64,000 bases of DNA from Dakarella massiliensis (GCF_001182045.1 NZ_CVTY01000006.1:482086-546085); one strand, 5' to 3'. Positions 55,128-63,662 are shown, numbered from the stretch's first letter. The notes: a model not told the origin generated them from the letters alone. Translations and numbers: made by a program.

Positions 55128-56045
55128 ATGGATAAGAACCGTTTTGTCAATTCCGTCAATCTGAATATCGGAACGCGGTTTCCTTATTTCGTGGTGGACG
55201 CGATTGATGACAAGCCGTTTCCGCCGAACCCGGGTTTTCGCCTGATGCACTGGCACGAGGATCTGCAGTTCATCCTGGTGACAGACGGGCGGATCACGGT
55301 TCAGACACTGGATGAAAAGGTGGAAGTGGGGGCAGGGGAAGCCATTTTTATCAACGCGACGGTCATCCACCGCATCACAAAGATCGGGACCTGCCGCTAT
55401 CGGAGCTTTATTTTCCCGGCCTCGTTTCTGTCCTTCTTTCCGGGGAGCCCCGCGGAAGATCTGGTGACCCGGGTGACCGAGAATCAGGACATCCGGCTGA
55501 TTCGGTTTTCAGCTGATACGGATTGGAACCGCGAAGTGCTCGAGCGTCTTACCAGCCTCTACAAACTTGAGGACCAGGCGAAAGACGAAACGTATGCCTA
55601 TGAGGTTCTGATAGAGCTCGCGAGGCTTTGGCTCGTGCTGGTCCGGAATCTCAGGCTCCCCGATAAACAGAAAGTGAGTCCGCTGCACCGGCGGCTGCAG
55701 AAGATGCTGCAGTACATTTCGCTTCATTTTTCCGAACCGATCACGCTCGAAGACCTGGCGCGGAGTGCGAGTATCAGCAAGTCCGAATGCGGCCGCGTTT
55801 TCAGACAGACTCTTGAGAAAACGCCGTATCAGTATCTTCTCGAATATCGGCTGCAGCGGGGCGGGGAGCTGCTCGCGAAAACCGATCTCCCGATCGGCGC
55901 GATCGCGGAATCCGTGGGTTTCGCTCAGATGAGCTACTTCGGGCAGTCCTTCAAAAATAAAACCGGATTGTCCCCAAGTGCGTATCGGCGGGCGAAGCGG
56001 CAGAATGAGCGGGATCGTCTGTCGTCGAAGGCTCAGTCTGAATAG
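55128..56045 (+). CDS. AraC-family regulator 2 (duplicate)
   Basis: 305 residues, paralogue of the gene at 53254. Same cupin (MHWHEDLQFILVTDGRITVQ) and HTH region (DLARSASISKSECGRVFRQT; IGAIAESVGFAQMSYFGQSF). The recognition helices are nearly the same as AraC 1, so both may bind the duplicated promoters. It ends with an extra ~15 residues (RDRLSSKAQSE). Neighbour is the Ser-variant Ogt on the opposite strand. Confidence 0.9.
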   Translation: MDKNRFVNSVNLNIGTRFPYFVVDAIDDKPFPPNPGFRLMHWHEDLQFILVTDGRITVQTLDEKVEVGAGEAIFINATVIHRITKIGTCRYRSFIFPASFLSFFPGSPAEDLVTRVTENQDIRLIRFSADTDWNREVLERLTSLYKLEDQAKDETYAYEVLIELARLWLVLVRNLRLPDKQKVSPLHRRLQKMLQYISLHFSEPITLEDLARSASISKSECGRVFRQTLEKTPYQYLLEYRLQRGGELLAKTDLPIGAIAESVGFAQMSYFGQSFKNKTGLSPSAYRRAKRQNERDRLSSKAQSE

Positions 56046-56129
56046 TCTTGAGACGGCCCGGCGGTTTATAGAATTTGGACATTTGATACGGGATTACCCG
56101 TAGACACGAATGTCTCATTCTTAGGAATC

Positions 56130-56158
56130 TTGCTTAGGGTGAGGTTCTTCGGTATATT
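56130..56158 (+). promoter_or_regulatory. Sigma-70 promoter of the RIC gene
   Basis: TTGCTT, 17-base spacer, TATATT. Located 45 bases before the ATG and directly in front of the NsrR-like operator, so the repressor would cover the start site. Confidence 0.7.
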
Positions 56159-56159
56159 A

Positions 56160-56182
56160 AAGCTGTATTTGAAATATAACTT
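56160..56182 (+). promoter_or_regulatory. NsrR-type nitric-oxide operator
   Basis: AAGCTGTATTT-G-AAATATAACTT, an 11-1-11 inverted repeat with 9 of 11 pairs matching. The shape and sequence match the known NsrR site (AAGATGyATTT-n-AAATrCATCTT). It begins 2 bases after the -10 box. Supports release by nitric oxide. Confidence 0.78.
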
Positions 56183-56202
56183 AAATTAAATAAGAGAGAA
56201 TC

Positions 56203-56937
56203 ATGTCGTTACCTGAATATGCATCGCAGTCTGTCGGAAATGTGGCCTCGAAGAGCACGGCTTTTGCCAAGGTGCTGAACGACGCCGGCGTTGATTTCTG
56301 CTGTCACGGCTCTGACGGCTTCTCCGAAGCCTGCCGCAAGGCTGGCGCTGATCCTGAAAAGGTCGCCCAGGAGCTCGACTCCGTGGTCGGTGTTCCGGCC
56401 CAGATGTCGCACGACTTCAATACCTGGCCGACCGATCTTCTCTCTGACTACGTGCTGAAGGTGCATCACCGCGGCATCCGCCAGGTGGGTCCGAAGATTC
56501 TGGATCTGCTTGCCAAGGTCGTTGAAGTGCACGGCCCGAATCACCCCGAACTCCACGAAATCCAGTCTCTCTTCCAGCAGACCATGGTGGATCTGACGAA
56601 CCACCTGATGAAGGAAGAGATGATGCTTTACCCCTTCATCTATCAGCTCTGCGACGGTGACCTGAACCACCACTCCGTGCAGGCTTTCCACTGCGGCTCC
56701 GTTGAGTCTCCGATCGGTGTCATGGAAGCGGAACACGAGGAAGAAGGTCAGCGTCAGGAAAAGATCCGTCAGCTGACGAACGACTACACGCCGCCCGCGG
56801 ACGCCTGCGGGAGCCTCAAGCTCACCTACGCGCTCCTGAAGCAGTTCAAGGATGACCTGCACGAGCACATCCATCTTGAGAACAACCTCATCTTCCCGAG
56901 GGCTCTCGAGATTGAATCCCGCGTTGTTGAACGCTGA
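56203..56937 (+). CDS. ytfE: RIC-family di-iron Fe-S cluster repair protein
   Basis: 244 residues. The N-terminal ScdA-type domain has SVGNVASKSTAFAKVLNDAG and DFCCHG. The hemerythrin-like domain carries the His/Glu ligands: VHHRGIRQVGPKIL, HPELHEI, LMKEEMMLYPFI, EAEHEEEGQR and HEHIHLENNLIFPRAL. Repairs iron-sulfur clusters after nitrosative or oxidative stress. Promoter and NsrR-like operator directly upstream. The gene symbol follows the E. coli name; ric or scdA are equivalents. Confidence 0.95.
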   Translation: MSLPEYASQSVGNVASKSTAFAKVLNDAGVDFCCHGSDGFSEACRKAGADPEKVAQELDSVVGVPAQMSHDFNTWPTDLLSDYVLKVHHRGIRQVGPKILDLLAKVVEVHGPNHPELHEIQSLFQQTMVDLTNHLMKEEMMLYPFIYQLCDGDLNHHSVQAFHCGSVESPIGVMEAEHEEEGQRQEKIRQLTNDYTPPADACGSLKLTYALLKQFKDDLHEHIHLENNLIFPRALEIESRVVER

Positions 56938-56968
56938 TTCTTTCTGAAGTAAACGTCTTTCTCCTGGG

Positions 56969-57052
56969 TGAATGGCCAGAGCCGGGTTTTTCGGTGATGG
57001 ATCTGCAGAGGAGCGGTAAGAGGGATCCGCTCTGGCTGTTCACTTTTTAGTT
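56969..57052 (+). terminator. Large hairpin terminator after the RIC gene
   Basis: GTGAATGGCCAGAGC pairs with GCTCTGGCTGTTCAC (13 of 15) across ~50 bases, then TTTTTAG. The long loop may itself fold. Confidence 0.65.
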
Positions 57053-57088
57053 TCGAGGAAAAAAGCAGCACCTGAAGTATCAATAGAA

Positions 57089-57283
57089 GTGAAAGCACTG
57101 TCCTCATGGGCCGTTCTTTCACTCCTCTCAAAGGTTTCCCCCTCTGGGGCAGTTGGCAAACTACGCATCACACTCTCCGACCCGCCGATTGTTCCAGAGA
57201 CCTATTGAGAGGAGTGAAACGACTGTCTCTGAGAAGAGAAGAAGCCTGGCACGTTGGGAACCGTGTCAGGCTTCTGTTTTTTG
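57089..57283 (+). ncRNA. Putative structured RNA with alternative stems and terminator
   Basis: TTTCACTCCTCTCAA (57117-57131) pairs perfectly with TTGAGAGGAGTGAAA (57205-57219), enclosing ~73 bases. GTGAAAG at 57089-57095 can instead pair with CTTTCAC at 57116-57122, so the two stems exclude each other. A strong terminator follows (AGAAGCCTGGCAC with GTGTCAGGCTTCT, then GTTTTTTG, to 57283). It could be an independent small RNA or a 5' leader with a switching fold. Family not recognised; 6S and SRP signature motifs are absent. Confidence 0.5.
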
Positions 57284-57441
57284 ATTGTCCGCTTCCCGCG
57301 AGCCAAAGTTTCGCTGAAGACTGTCTTTCCGTTCAGAAGGCAGTAAACCGCGCAGATGCGGGTCCTCTTCCTCTCTCCCCGCCTCGAAGAACAGCAGACT
57401 TATCGATTGAATTTATTTTTCTTTTATGGGAATTATCCGTA

Positions 57442-57479
57442 TTACTACCCATGATGGTAGTAACCCCGGATTTGGGTTA
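57442..57479 (+). promoter_or_regulatory. Two adjacent palindromes upstream of the Tat flavoprotein gene
   Basis: TTACTACC-CATGAT-GGTAGTAA (57442-57463) and TAACCC-CGGATTT-GGGTTA (57461-57479) overlap by three bases, 74 bases before the start codon. Either may be a repressor or activator site; no matching known operator was recognised. Confidence 0.5.
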
Positions 57480-57552
57480 AATCGCGGTTTTTCTTCTCTA
57501 TATTTCACGGCACGCAGGCGCTGTTGCCTGAGAAAACAGGAGAGAGTTTGTT

Positions 57553-58188
57553 ATGACCGAAATTTCCCGCCGTTCTGCTATCGCCCTCGGTGCCGCTGCC
57601 GGACTTGCCACTTTTGCTGATGGCGCTTTCGCCGCCGACGCCCCCAAGTCCACTAAAGATATGCCGATGAAGCATACGGAACTCGCGCTTTCCAAAGAAG
57701 AATGCCTCTATATCATCGAGCACACGGATCACGCGGTTCTCTCGACCGCGGATGCCACCGGTGAACCGTATGGCGTTCCGGTGACCCCGTTTATGCTGAA
57801 CGGGAAGATTTATTTCCACGGTATCGGAATGGGCGAAGGCCGCCGCAACGCGAACCTTACTCAGAACCCCCGCGGGTCGCTCTGCTGGATCGCGAAGCAG
57901 GACATCAATGAGCCGCATCTCACGGTGGATTACGTTTCCGTGATCGCCCGCGGCCCGATTCGCATCGTGACGGACGCGAAGGAGAAGGAAAAGTTCATGC
58001 GCTATCTGCTCGCCCGCTTTACGCCGAGCATCGATATTGATAAGGCCATGGCTGCCCGTACCCAGAAGATCGCTCTTTATATGAATGTCTTCGAGATGAC
58101 CCCTGAAAACATCACAGGCAAGGCCAAGGACCGCGGCTACATGCATTACTTCGGTAAGCAGCGTCCGGGCAATAAGTCCTCTGACTAA
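57553..58188 (+). CDS. Tat-exported pyridoxamine-phosphate-oxidase-like flavoprotein
   Basis: 211 residues. Tat signal ISRRSAIALGAAAGLATFAD ending GAFA near residue 28. The mature part is an FMN-binding split barrel of the Nim/PPOX-like type: ECLYIIEHTDHAVLSTADAT, GEPYGVPVTPFMLNGKIYFH, RNANLTQNPRGSLCWI. Most family members are cytoplasmic, so export with a folded cofactor is unusual. Likely periplasmic oxidoreductase or flavin-dependent detoxifier. Shine-Dalgarno AGGAGAG upstream. Palindromes at 57442-57479 may control it. Confidence 0.8.
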   Translation: MTEISRRSAIALGAAAGLATFADGAFAADAPKSTKDMPMKHTELALSKEECLYIIEHTDHAVLSTADATGEPYGVPVTPFMLNGKIYFHGIGMGEGRRNANLTQNPRGSLCWIAKQDINEPHLTVDYVSVIARGPIRIVTDAKEKEKFMRYLLARFTPSIDIDKAMAARTQKIALYMNVFEMTPENITGKAKDRGYMHYFGKQRPGNKSSD

Positions 58189-58349
58189 ATTTTCAGAGTC
58201 CCGTCTGAACGGCTAAGGGGCGATTCCTTTAAACGGAGCCGCCCCTTTTCTGTTGTCTGACGCGGAAGGCAACTGTCTTTATTGGATATCGGTTTCGGAA
58301 CTCGTTCCGGATTCTGAATTTCCCAGCCAGGAACGGAACCGTCCTTCAC

Positions 58350-59372
58350 TCAGTCAAAAAGATCTTTCGTTTTCCTCGGTTTATCCCGCTCCCGGAACCG
58401 AAGGTACGGCGTGAGGATATAGCGCCCGAGCGCGTAGAAAAGCAGCCGCTTCTTATCCTGTGCGGGTAGGGGCGAGGAGAACTTGTAGTTCCTGAGCCAG
58501 CCGTAATAGACGTCCGCTTCGAGGAGCGCCTTGCTGTCCCCGCGGCCATAGCCAAACCGCACGGCGGCCCACCACATGCCGACCAGTGTCCGCTCAATCC
58601 CCCGGAGCGCGGCGGGCGGGAGCCCATCCGGCCGCTCAAGGAACCGGCGAAGGAAAGGAAGCCCAGCCGAGTCGTTCCTGAGGCTATGCGTGATGGAGGA
58701 CTTTCTGAGCCGCCGGCGGTAGAGGTACTGGGGCACGGTGATCGCGGTTTTAAGCCACGGGAGAATCCGGATGAAATACTCCTGATCCTCCGCGATCCCG
58801 AGCCGCGCGTCAAAGCGATAATCCTTGATCCGGTCATACCGGAAACACTTCGTGGGGAGTCCGCGGGAACTGAAGGGCGCTTCGTCCTTGGTCGCTTCAT
58901 AGCCAAAAAACACCGCCCCGATGGCATCCTGATCGAGGCGGATTTCTTTGAGATTCGGGACTTTCGGGGTTTCTTTCTTCCGGTCGAAGTCCGTATAGGG
59001 GCAGAGCGCGAGATCGGCCCCGGTGCGTTCAAGCGACTCCGTGAAGGACTCCACGTAGTTGGGATTCAGTACATCGTCCGGATCCACAAACGACACGTAC
59101 TTCACTCCTTTCACCTGACTCACGATATCAAGCCCCCGGTTCCGGGCAGCCGAAACGCCGGCGTTAGGCTGATGCACCGCGGTGAGCCAGGGGTGAGCGG
59201 CCGAGAACCGGTCGACAATCAGGCCGCCACGGTCAGTTGACCCGTCATCCACCGCGATCACGAAGAAAGCTTTTGAAGTCTGCTTATCGAGTGAATCGAG
59301 AAATTCCGGCAGGTACTGGATCACGTTATAGACCGGAACGACGATGGCAAACTGCGACGCGGATATGCTCAT
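58350..59372 (-). CDS. Family 2 glycosyltransferase
   Basis: 340 residues. GT-A fold: VVPVYNVIQYLPEFLDSL, VDDGSTD, GVSAARNRGLD and the metal-binding FVDPDD (DxD-type). No membrane segment. Transfers a sugar from a nucleotide donor; surface polysaccharide work is likely but no neighbouring pathway genes are present. It stands alone on the minus strand. The minus-strand start at 59372 has MSISASQFAIV. Confidence 0.88.
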   Translation of the reverse strand: MSISASQFAIVVPVYNVIQYLPEFLDSLDKQTSKAFFVIAVDDGSTDRGGLIVDRFSAAHPWLTAVHQPNAGVSAARNRGLDIVSQVKGVKYVSFVDPDDVLNPNYVESFTESLERTGADLALCPYTDFDRKKETPKVPNLKEIRLDQDAIGAVFFGYEATKDEAPFSSRGLPTKCFRYDRIKDYRFDARLGIAEDQEYFIRILPWLKTAITVPQYLYRRRLRKSSITHSLRNDSAGLPFLRRFLERPDGLPPAALRGIERTLVGMWWAAVRFGYGRGDSKALLEADVYYGWLRNYKFSSPLPAQDKKRLLFYALGRYILTPYLRFRERDKPRKTKDLFD

Positions 59373-59744
59373 GAGAGGACAGGTATCAATGGGTGCCTCA
59401 TCGGGGGCGAGGCATTCTGACTCGGAATTTTAACAAGGGAAGGATGTCTTGGGATCCGAAAATCCCAAGTTTTCCAGCCTCTGGCATTTTTTATTTCTTT
59501 CGGTAGAATGCCGGCCTCGCATGACTACCTTGGTAGAGTAGCTGTGAACTGCCTTATTAAATCAACAGCTTTCAGACTATCCAATTTCAGAAACGTCATT
59601 AACGAGGACAGGCCTTTCCCTCCCAATCCGAAAAAATCTCGCAGACTTCTGAGAATTTCAGACAAAAGACCAGCGGTCCTCCTGTTAGAGTTATGGAAAG
59701 CAATCTGGGAGCGGTTTCCCGGCGCATGGATTTAAGGAGACAGC
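59373..59744. other. 370-base intergenic stretch before the RibD-C gene
   Basis: No gene supported. CTTGGGAT-CCGAAA-ATCCCAAG hairpin at 59448-59469 followed by TTTTCC, which looks like a terminator on the plus strand but has no plus-strand gene in front of it, so a small transcript may end here. AAGGAGA at 59733-59739 is the ribosome site of the next gene. No FMN or other riboswitch core was recognised. Confidence 0.4.
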
Positions 59745-60404
59745 ATGGCAACAGTTATCTGCCACATGATGGCGTCGCTTGATGGACGTATTGACTGCGA
59801 TATGACGAGCCACCTGGGTTCGAAAGGCTATTACGAAGCGCTCGAAGCCCTGAAGATTGATACGACGGTGGAAGGGAAGGTCACGGCGCTGCATCACTAC
59901 GCGAGCGGCCCCTATACGCCGATCGATCCGACTTCTGTCGGAAAGCCTGAGTTCTTTAAGTCGCATGAGTCCGACAAGTGGGCAGTGATCGCCGATACCC
60001 GCGGTACGCTCGTGTGGCCGGAAACGGATGATAAGAACCGGCTCTGCCTCGTTTCTGAACTCGCCCCGCGCGAGTACCTCGACTATCTGAAGAAGAACGG
60101 CATCTCCTATATCGCGGTCGGGAAGAAGTCGATTGACCTCAAGGAAGCGGTGCGGATCCTTGAGACCGAATTCGGGTCCAAGCGGATCGGTGTGGTGGGC
60201 GGCGGCCATATCAATGGCTCGTTCCTTGAAGCCGGTCTGATTGATGAAGTGAGCATGGTCTATGGGGCCGGAATTGACGGCCGCTCCAGCCAGCCGACCG
60301 CGTTTGAAGGGATCTCAGAATCCCACACCGTGCCCTATAAGCTCACGCTGCAGAGCGTGGAAAAGGTCGCTGATCAGTCGGTCTGGATCCGCTATACGGT
60401 TTAA
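59745..60404 (+). CDS. RibD C-terminal domain / dihydrofolate-reductase-like protein
   Basis: 219 residues. MASLDGRIDC at the N-terminus, VGGGHINGSFLEAGLIDEVS in the C-terminal half: the NADPH-reductase half of RibD without the deaminase half. Stand-alone RibD_C proteins reduce varied substrates; the true one is unknown. Not near other riboflavin genes here. Good Shine-Dalgarno. Confidence 0.85.
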   Translation: MATVICHMMASLDGRIDCDMTSHLGSKGYYEALEALKIDTTVEGKVTALHHYASGPYTPIDPTSVGKPEFFKSHESDKWAVIADTRGTLVWPETDDKNRLCLVSELAPREYLDYLKKNGISYIAVGKKSIDLKEAVRILETEFGSKRIGVVGGGHINGSFLEAGLIDEVSMVYGAGIDGRSSQPTAFEGISESHTVPYKLTLQSVEKVADQSVWIRYTV

Positions 60405-60533
60405 AGCGTCTGGGCGGTAACGGTTAAACCTCTGATGCGCTTCAGTTTTTGTTCAGTCTTGAAATTATTTTCTCCTGCAGAATCAAAGGAAAAGGTAATA
60501 TAACTTCAAGCTTTTCTGAATAAAGGATGCGTC

Positions 60534-61391
60534 ATGAAACAGTCGGCTTTTCCGCTCATTACCGCGCCGTGCCTCAAGGGTGTGCTCGAGGACGGCAAGA
60601 ACCACGTCGTGATCATTGATGTGCGATCGAACCTCGTTTACCCCGAGAAGGGGCGCGAGGCGTATCTCGAATCTCACATCCCGGGCGCGGTGTTCGCGGA
60701 TATGGAGACGGACGTCGCGGGCGTGAAGACCGGGACGAACGGCCGTCACCCGTTCCCGGATCTTGAGACATTCGCTGAAAAGATGCGGAACTTCGGCGTC
60801 CGGAAGGACACCTTCGTGATTCTTTACGACGGGGGAGAAGCGAATTTCGCGTCCCGACTTTGGTTTACGTTCCGCGCGGCCGGCCACGGGGATATCCGTG
60901 TGCTGAATGGCGGCTTTAAAGCCTGGGTCGACGCGGGGCTTCCTGTGACCGCTGAGATTCCGACCCCTGAAAAGGGCGACTTTGAGGTCGGTGAGCCGCT
61001 GGAACGGGTCTTCACGAAGGAAGAGATCGAGAAGAACCTCGAAACCGGGGAGTATCTCCTTGTTGACGCCCGCTCAAACGACCGCTTCCACGGGAAGAAC
61101 GAAACGATGGATCCGAAGGGCGGCCATATCCCCGGAGCGTTCAATCACCCGTCAGCCGCGAACATCGGACCGGATGGATATTTCCTCCGGAAAGGTGAAC
61201 TGAAGGACGGGTTTGAGGACGTTCTGAAGGCCGCTGCCGGGAAGCCCATCATCAATTACTGCGGGTCCGGTGTCACCGCCTGCTGCAACCACCTCGCGAT
61301 GGAAGATGTCGGGATTCAGCCCGCTGGCGTTTACATCGGCAGCTGGTCTGAGTGGATCGCGGATCCTAAGCCCCCGCTCGCGACGGAATAA
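60534..61391 (+). CDS. sseA: Two-domain thiosulfate/3-mercaptopyruvate sulfurtransferase
   Basis: 285 residues, two rhodanese domains. Domain 1 is non-catalytic (VILYDGGEANFASRLW, Asp in the loop); domain 2 has the active loop NYCGSGVTACCNHLA with Cys243, the CGSGVTAC form typical of mercaptopyruvate sulfurtransferases. Cytoplasmic; supplies sulfane sulfur or detoxifies cyanide. Followed by a terminator. The symbol is by family resemblance. Confidence 0.85.
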   Translation: MKQSAFPLITAPCLKGVLEDGKNHVVIIDVRSNLVYPEKGREAYLESHIPGAVFADMETDVAGVKTGTNGRHPFPDLETFAEKMRNFGVRKDTFVILYDGGEANFASRLWFTFRAAGHGDIRVLNGGFKAWVDAGLPVTAEIPTPEKGDFEVGEPLERVFTKEEIEKNLETGEYLLVDARSNDRFHGKNETMDPKGGHIPGAFNHPSAANIGPDGYFLRKGELKDGFEDVLKAAAGKPIINYCGSGVTACCNHLAMEDVGIQPAGVYIGSWSEWIADPKPPLATE

Positions 61392-61417
61392 ACGCTTCCA
61401 GCAATAAACCGAAAATG

Positions 61418-61456
61418 AAATCCAGGTGTCCTACGGGCATCTGGATTTTTATTGGA
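61418..61456 (+). terminator. Intrinsic terminator after the sulfurtransferase
   Basis: AAATCCAGGTG pairs with CATCTGGATTT (one mismatch) around TCCTACGGG, followed by TTATT. Confidence 0.82.
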
Positions 61457-61527
61457 CTCCGGAATCAAAAATGCCGCCCCGAAACCGTGTTTCATAGGGC
61501 GGCACGTTGAATCCGGAATGAAGAGGA

Positions 61528-61951
61528 TTACTTCTTCGCGGGTTCTTTATAGGCCAGGTATTTTTCGATGCTCTGGTCAAGCAGCAGCTGCCACTGATTG
61601 GCCGCAAAGCTTGTCTTCAAAGGCGGGCTGTGTGCACTTGCTGACATCAAGCCCCATGCTGTCGATATATTTGACTTCGTACGAGTGCGGTCCGATATCT
61701 ACCCGATAGCGGGCGTGGAACTGGATGTATTTACCGTGGTTCGTCGGCGGGTAGACGAGGGCGACTGAGGTCGGCGTGTCCTTCTCCACCATGAAGCGGC
61801 GCTCGTTCGCGGCTTTGATCACCGCGTCGTGAATCGCGGACTGACTCTGAGTGACTTCATGCTGAGGAAGCTGCTGAATGGGAAAAGTGCCCCCGCAGCC
61901 TGTTAATGACAGTGTCGCCGCGGTTAAACCGAGAATCAAAAGCGTACGCAT
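61528..61951 (-). pseudogene. Small lipoprotein, frameshifted near the C-terminus
   Basis: N-terminus RTLLILGLTAATLSLTGCGG with lipobox LTGC. The body HARYRVDIGPHSYEVKYID, then LDVSKCTQPAF. In the given sequence the frame ends at 61577 (GQSVAAAA), but skipping one extra base at about 61618 continues as KTSFAANQWQLLLDQSIEKY to LAYKEPAKK, ending at 61528. Length 424 agrees with one inserted base. The original protein would be about 140 residues, an outer-membrane-type lipoprotein of unknown role. Confidence 0.75.
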
Positions 61952-62104
61952 GACATCCTCTCTTTAATTGGAGATTTAAAGGGTAATGACCCGTGGAGAG
62001 AAAACGAAATCCCTTCCTGGTTCGTAACCCATAGAGCCTGTGCTATAGAAAACCGGCAGCTTAAGCTTGTTTCCCAGAATACAAGTAACCGGGGCTAACC
62101 TCAA

Positions 62105-62138
62105 GCAAAAAGATGAGCCGCCAGAGAGAATGGCGGCT
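62105..62138 (-). terminator. Intrinsic terminator of the AlbA_2 regulator gene
   Basis: On the minus strand AGCCGCCA-TTCTCTC-TGGCGGCT is followed by CATCTTTTTG, 10 bases after the stop. Confidence 0.85.
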
Positions 62139-62147
62139 GTAACGGGA

Positions 62148-63638
62148 TTATTTCTTTACCAGCCGATAACGCTGCCGGGGGCTCTTTGGGCGTTCAGTGC
62201 CTTCGATTAATCCCCGGTTTTTAAGGCTGCGTATATGGGAAGAAACCGTATTTCTGGATAGCCCGGAACTGTCGATGATTTCATTGACCGACATGGAGCC
62301 CTGCTTTTCCAAAGCAGCCAGCAAAGCGGCGTCGAAATTTTTCCATATATTTCCGGTCTTCTCGGTCTCCGGGAATTGACGCTTGAAGAATGTAATTTGA
62401 AAGGCAGAGACAAAGTCTTTCAGATCCGCTTCCGGCAAAAGATCCTCATGCAGTTCCTGTTTGATTTGCTGAAGACCGGAGCCTCTGTTTTCAATAACAA
62501 AGCTGGTCTGGCCGTCATCTTCTTTGTAGGGGGTGAACTCTAATAGCTGTGACAGGCGGGTATTTCGAGTTGCGGAGATACCGTGTGGGAGACTGCTGAA
62601 GGAAGCGGCACCATAAAGGCCTCCAGGATTCAGAATCTCCAGCCGGTCCGCATATAGATTAATTTGTACCTGAGAGCCTCTTCCGTCAGGCGAGTAATCC
62701 CGGTGCTGCAAGGCATTAACAATGGCTTCGCGGCAGGCAGGAATAGGGTAGTCTGTGACCTCCCTGCGGAGCGCCCCCTGAATGAGTGCTCCCGTCCCCA
62801 TGTGTTGTCTTAACAGCTCAATGGCGCTTGTCAGCATTTCCGGGATCGATCCATTAATGGGCTGAGTTACCGAATAACGGCCCGGCAGCTCTTCAGCCTG
62901 AGCTTTGGTTACTCCGGGGTAAACCGTGAACGTGATGTTGAGGCGGGGGAAGAATTGCTGTGGGAAGATCCCGGCAGCGAGCAGCCCGGCTAGCGTTGGT
63001 ACGTACTTGCCGCCAGCGGCAGGAGCCAAAGCGCCAAGCCTGACGAGGGCCTCATCTCTTGGCATTTTTCCAAACACTCTAGGGGCGATCTCTCGGTTCC
63101 GCTGAACGATCGCATCCAGAATCTCTGGATTCAGATCATCCAGGGTCGCTTCTTCTACAGGCTCCCGATCGAAAGCGGGTTGTTTGTAAAATTCCCGCAG
63201 ACGCTCGATCTCGTAATCTGTCAGCCTTTTGTTACCGTCTTTGGTACGGATAAATGAACCGAACCGCAATCCTTTTTTGGTTATGTAGCAGGGGCGCTGA
63301 TTTAATGGGACAGGCTGAATGGAGGCAACCACGATATCGCCGCCTTCAACCGGATAGCGTTCGATATTGAGGCGGCAGGGCGGAGTGAGATCGCGTCCCA
63401 GCCTAAGGAGCGCGTCATGAATTTTCTTCGCGTCAAAGCCTGGAACCGCAGCCATACTTTTGACGTCGAGACCGAGGATCAGCGTTCCTCCATCCCGATT
63501 AGCAAAGGCGGAGATGGTTTCCAAGAGAGAGTCAGGAAGGCCGTCGCCGGCACTGATCACTTCATAATGCTGCGCGTCAGGTCCAAGGACTCGCATTCTT
63601 TCAATCGCGTTCTGAATAGGGGGAGGGAGAAAGTTCAT
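62148..63638 (-). CDS. Schlafen AlbA_2 / ATP-binding transcriptional regulator
   Basis: 496 residues from ATG 63638, preceded by GAGAGA; a TTG at 63662 would add 8. The N-terminal AlbA_2 (Schlafen-type) domain has ETISAFANRDGGTLILGLDV. The middle/C-terminal part has an HATPase-like region (REAIVNALQHRDYSPDGRGS, LEILNPGGLYG), and the end is a winged helix (SMSNEIIDSSGLSRNTVSSH as SVNEIIDSSGLSRNTVSSH, then IRSLKNRGLIEG). This architecture is common in gut bacteria; function is poorly known. A nested palindrome lies directly upstream. Confidence 0.82.
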   Translation of the reverse strand: MNFLPPPIQNAIERMRVLGPDAQHYEVISAGDGLPDSLLETISAFANRDGGTLILGLDVKSMAAVPGFDAKKIHDALLRLGRDLTPPCRLNIERYPVEGGDIVVASIQPVPLNQRPCYITKKGLRFGSFIRTKDGNKRLTDYEIERLREFYKQPAFDREPVEEATLDDLNPEILDAIVQRNREIAPRVFGKMPRDEALVRLGALAPAAGGKYVPTLAGLLAAGIFPQQFFPRLNITFTVYPGVTKAQAEELPGRYSVTQPINGSIPEMLTSAIELLRQHMGTGALIQGALRREVTDYPIPACREAIVNALQHRDYSPDGRGSQVQINLYADRLEILNPGGLYGAASFSSLPHGISATRNTRLSQLLEFTPYKEDDGQTSFVIENRGSGLQQIKQELHEDLLPEADLKDFVSAFQITFFKRQFPETEKTGNIWKNFDAALLAALEKQGSMSVNEIIDSSGLSRNTVSSHIRSLKNRGLIEGTERPKSPRQRYRLVKK

Positions 63639-63662
63639 GTTGGCTCTCTCGGAAGGTTTCAA

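Larger units (their letters stand above)
56938..57552. other. 615-base non-coding region with structured RNA candidates
   Basis: Holds the RIC terminator, a 103-base element closed by a 15-bp stem, a further terminator and two palindromes before the next gene (listed separately). No protein gene is supported, and no known RNA family was recognised. Confidence 0.6.

Noticed and set aside
57089..57283. 6S RNA or SRP 4.5S RNA
   Set aside because: Length and closing stem are suggestive, but the SRP GGAAGGAAGCAGCC-type core is absent and the 6S central-bubble layout is not recognised.
59448..59475. Riboswitch before the RibD-C gene
   Set aside because: Only a simple hairpin with a short T-run is visible; no FMN-aptamer core was recognised and it lies nearly 270 bases upstream.
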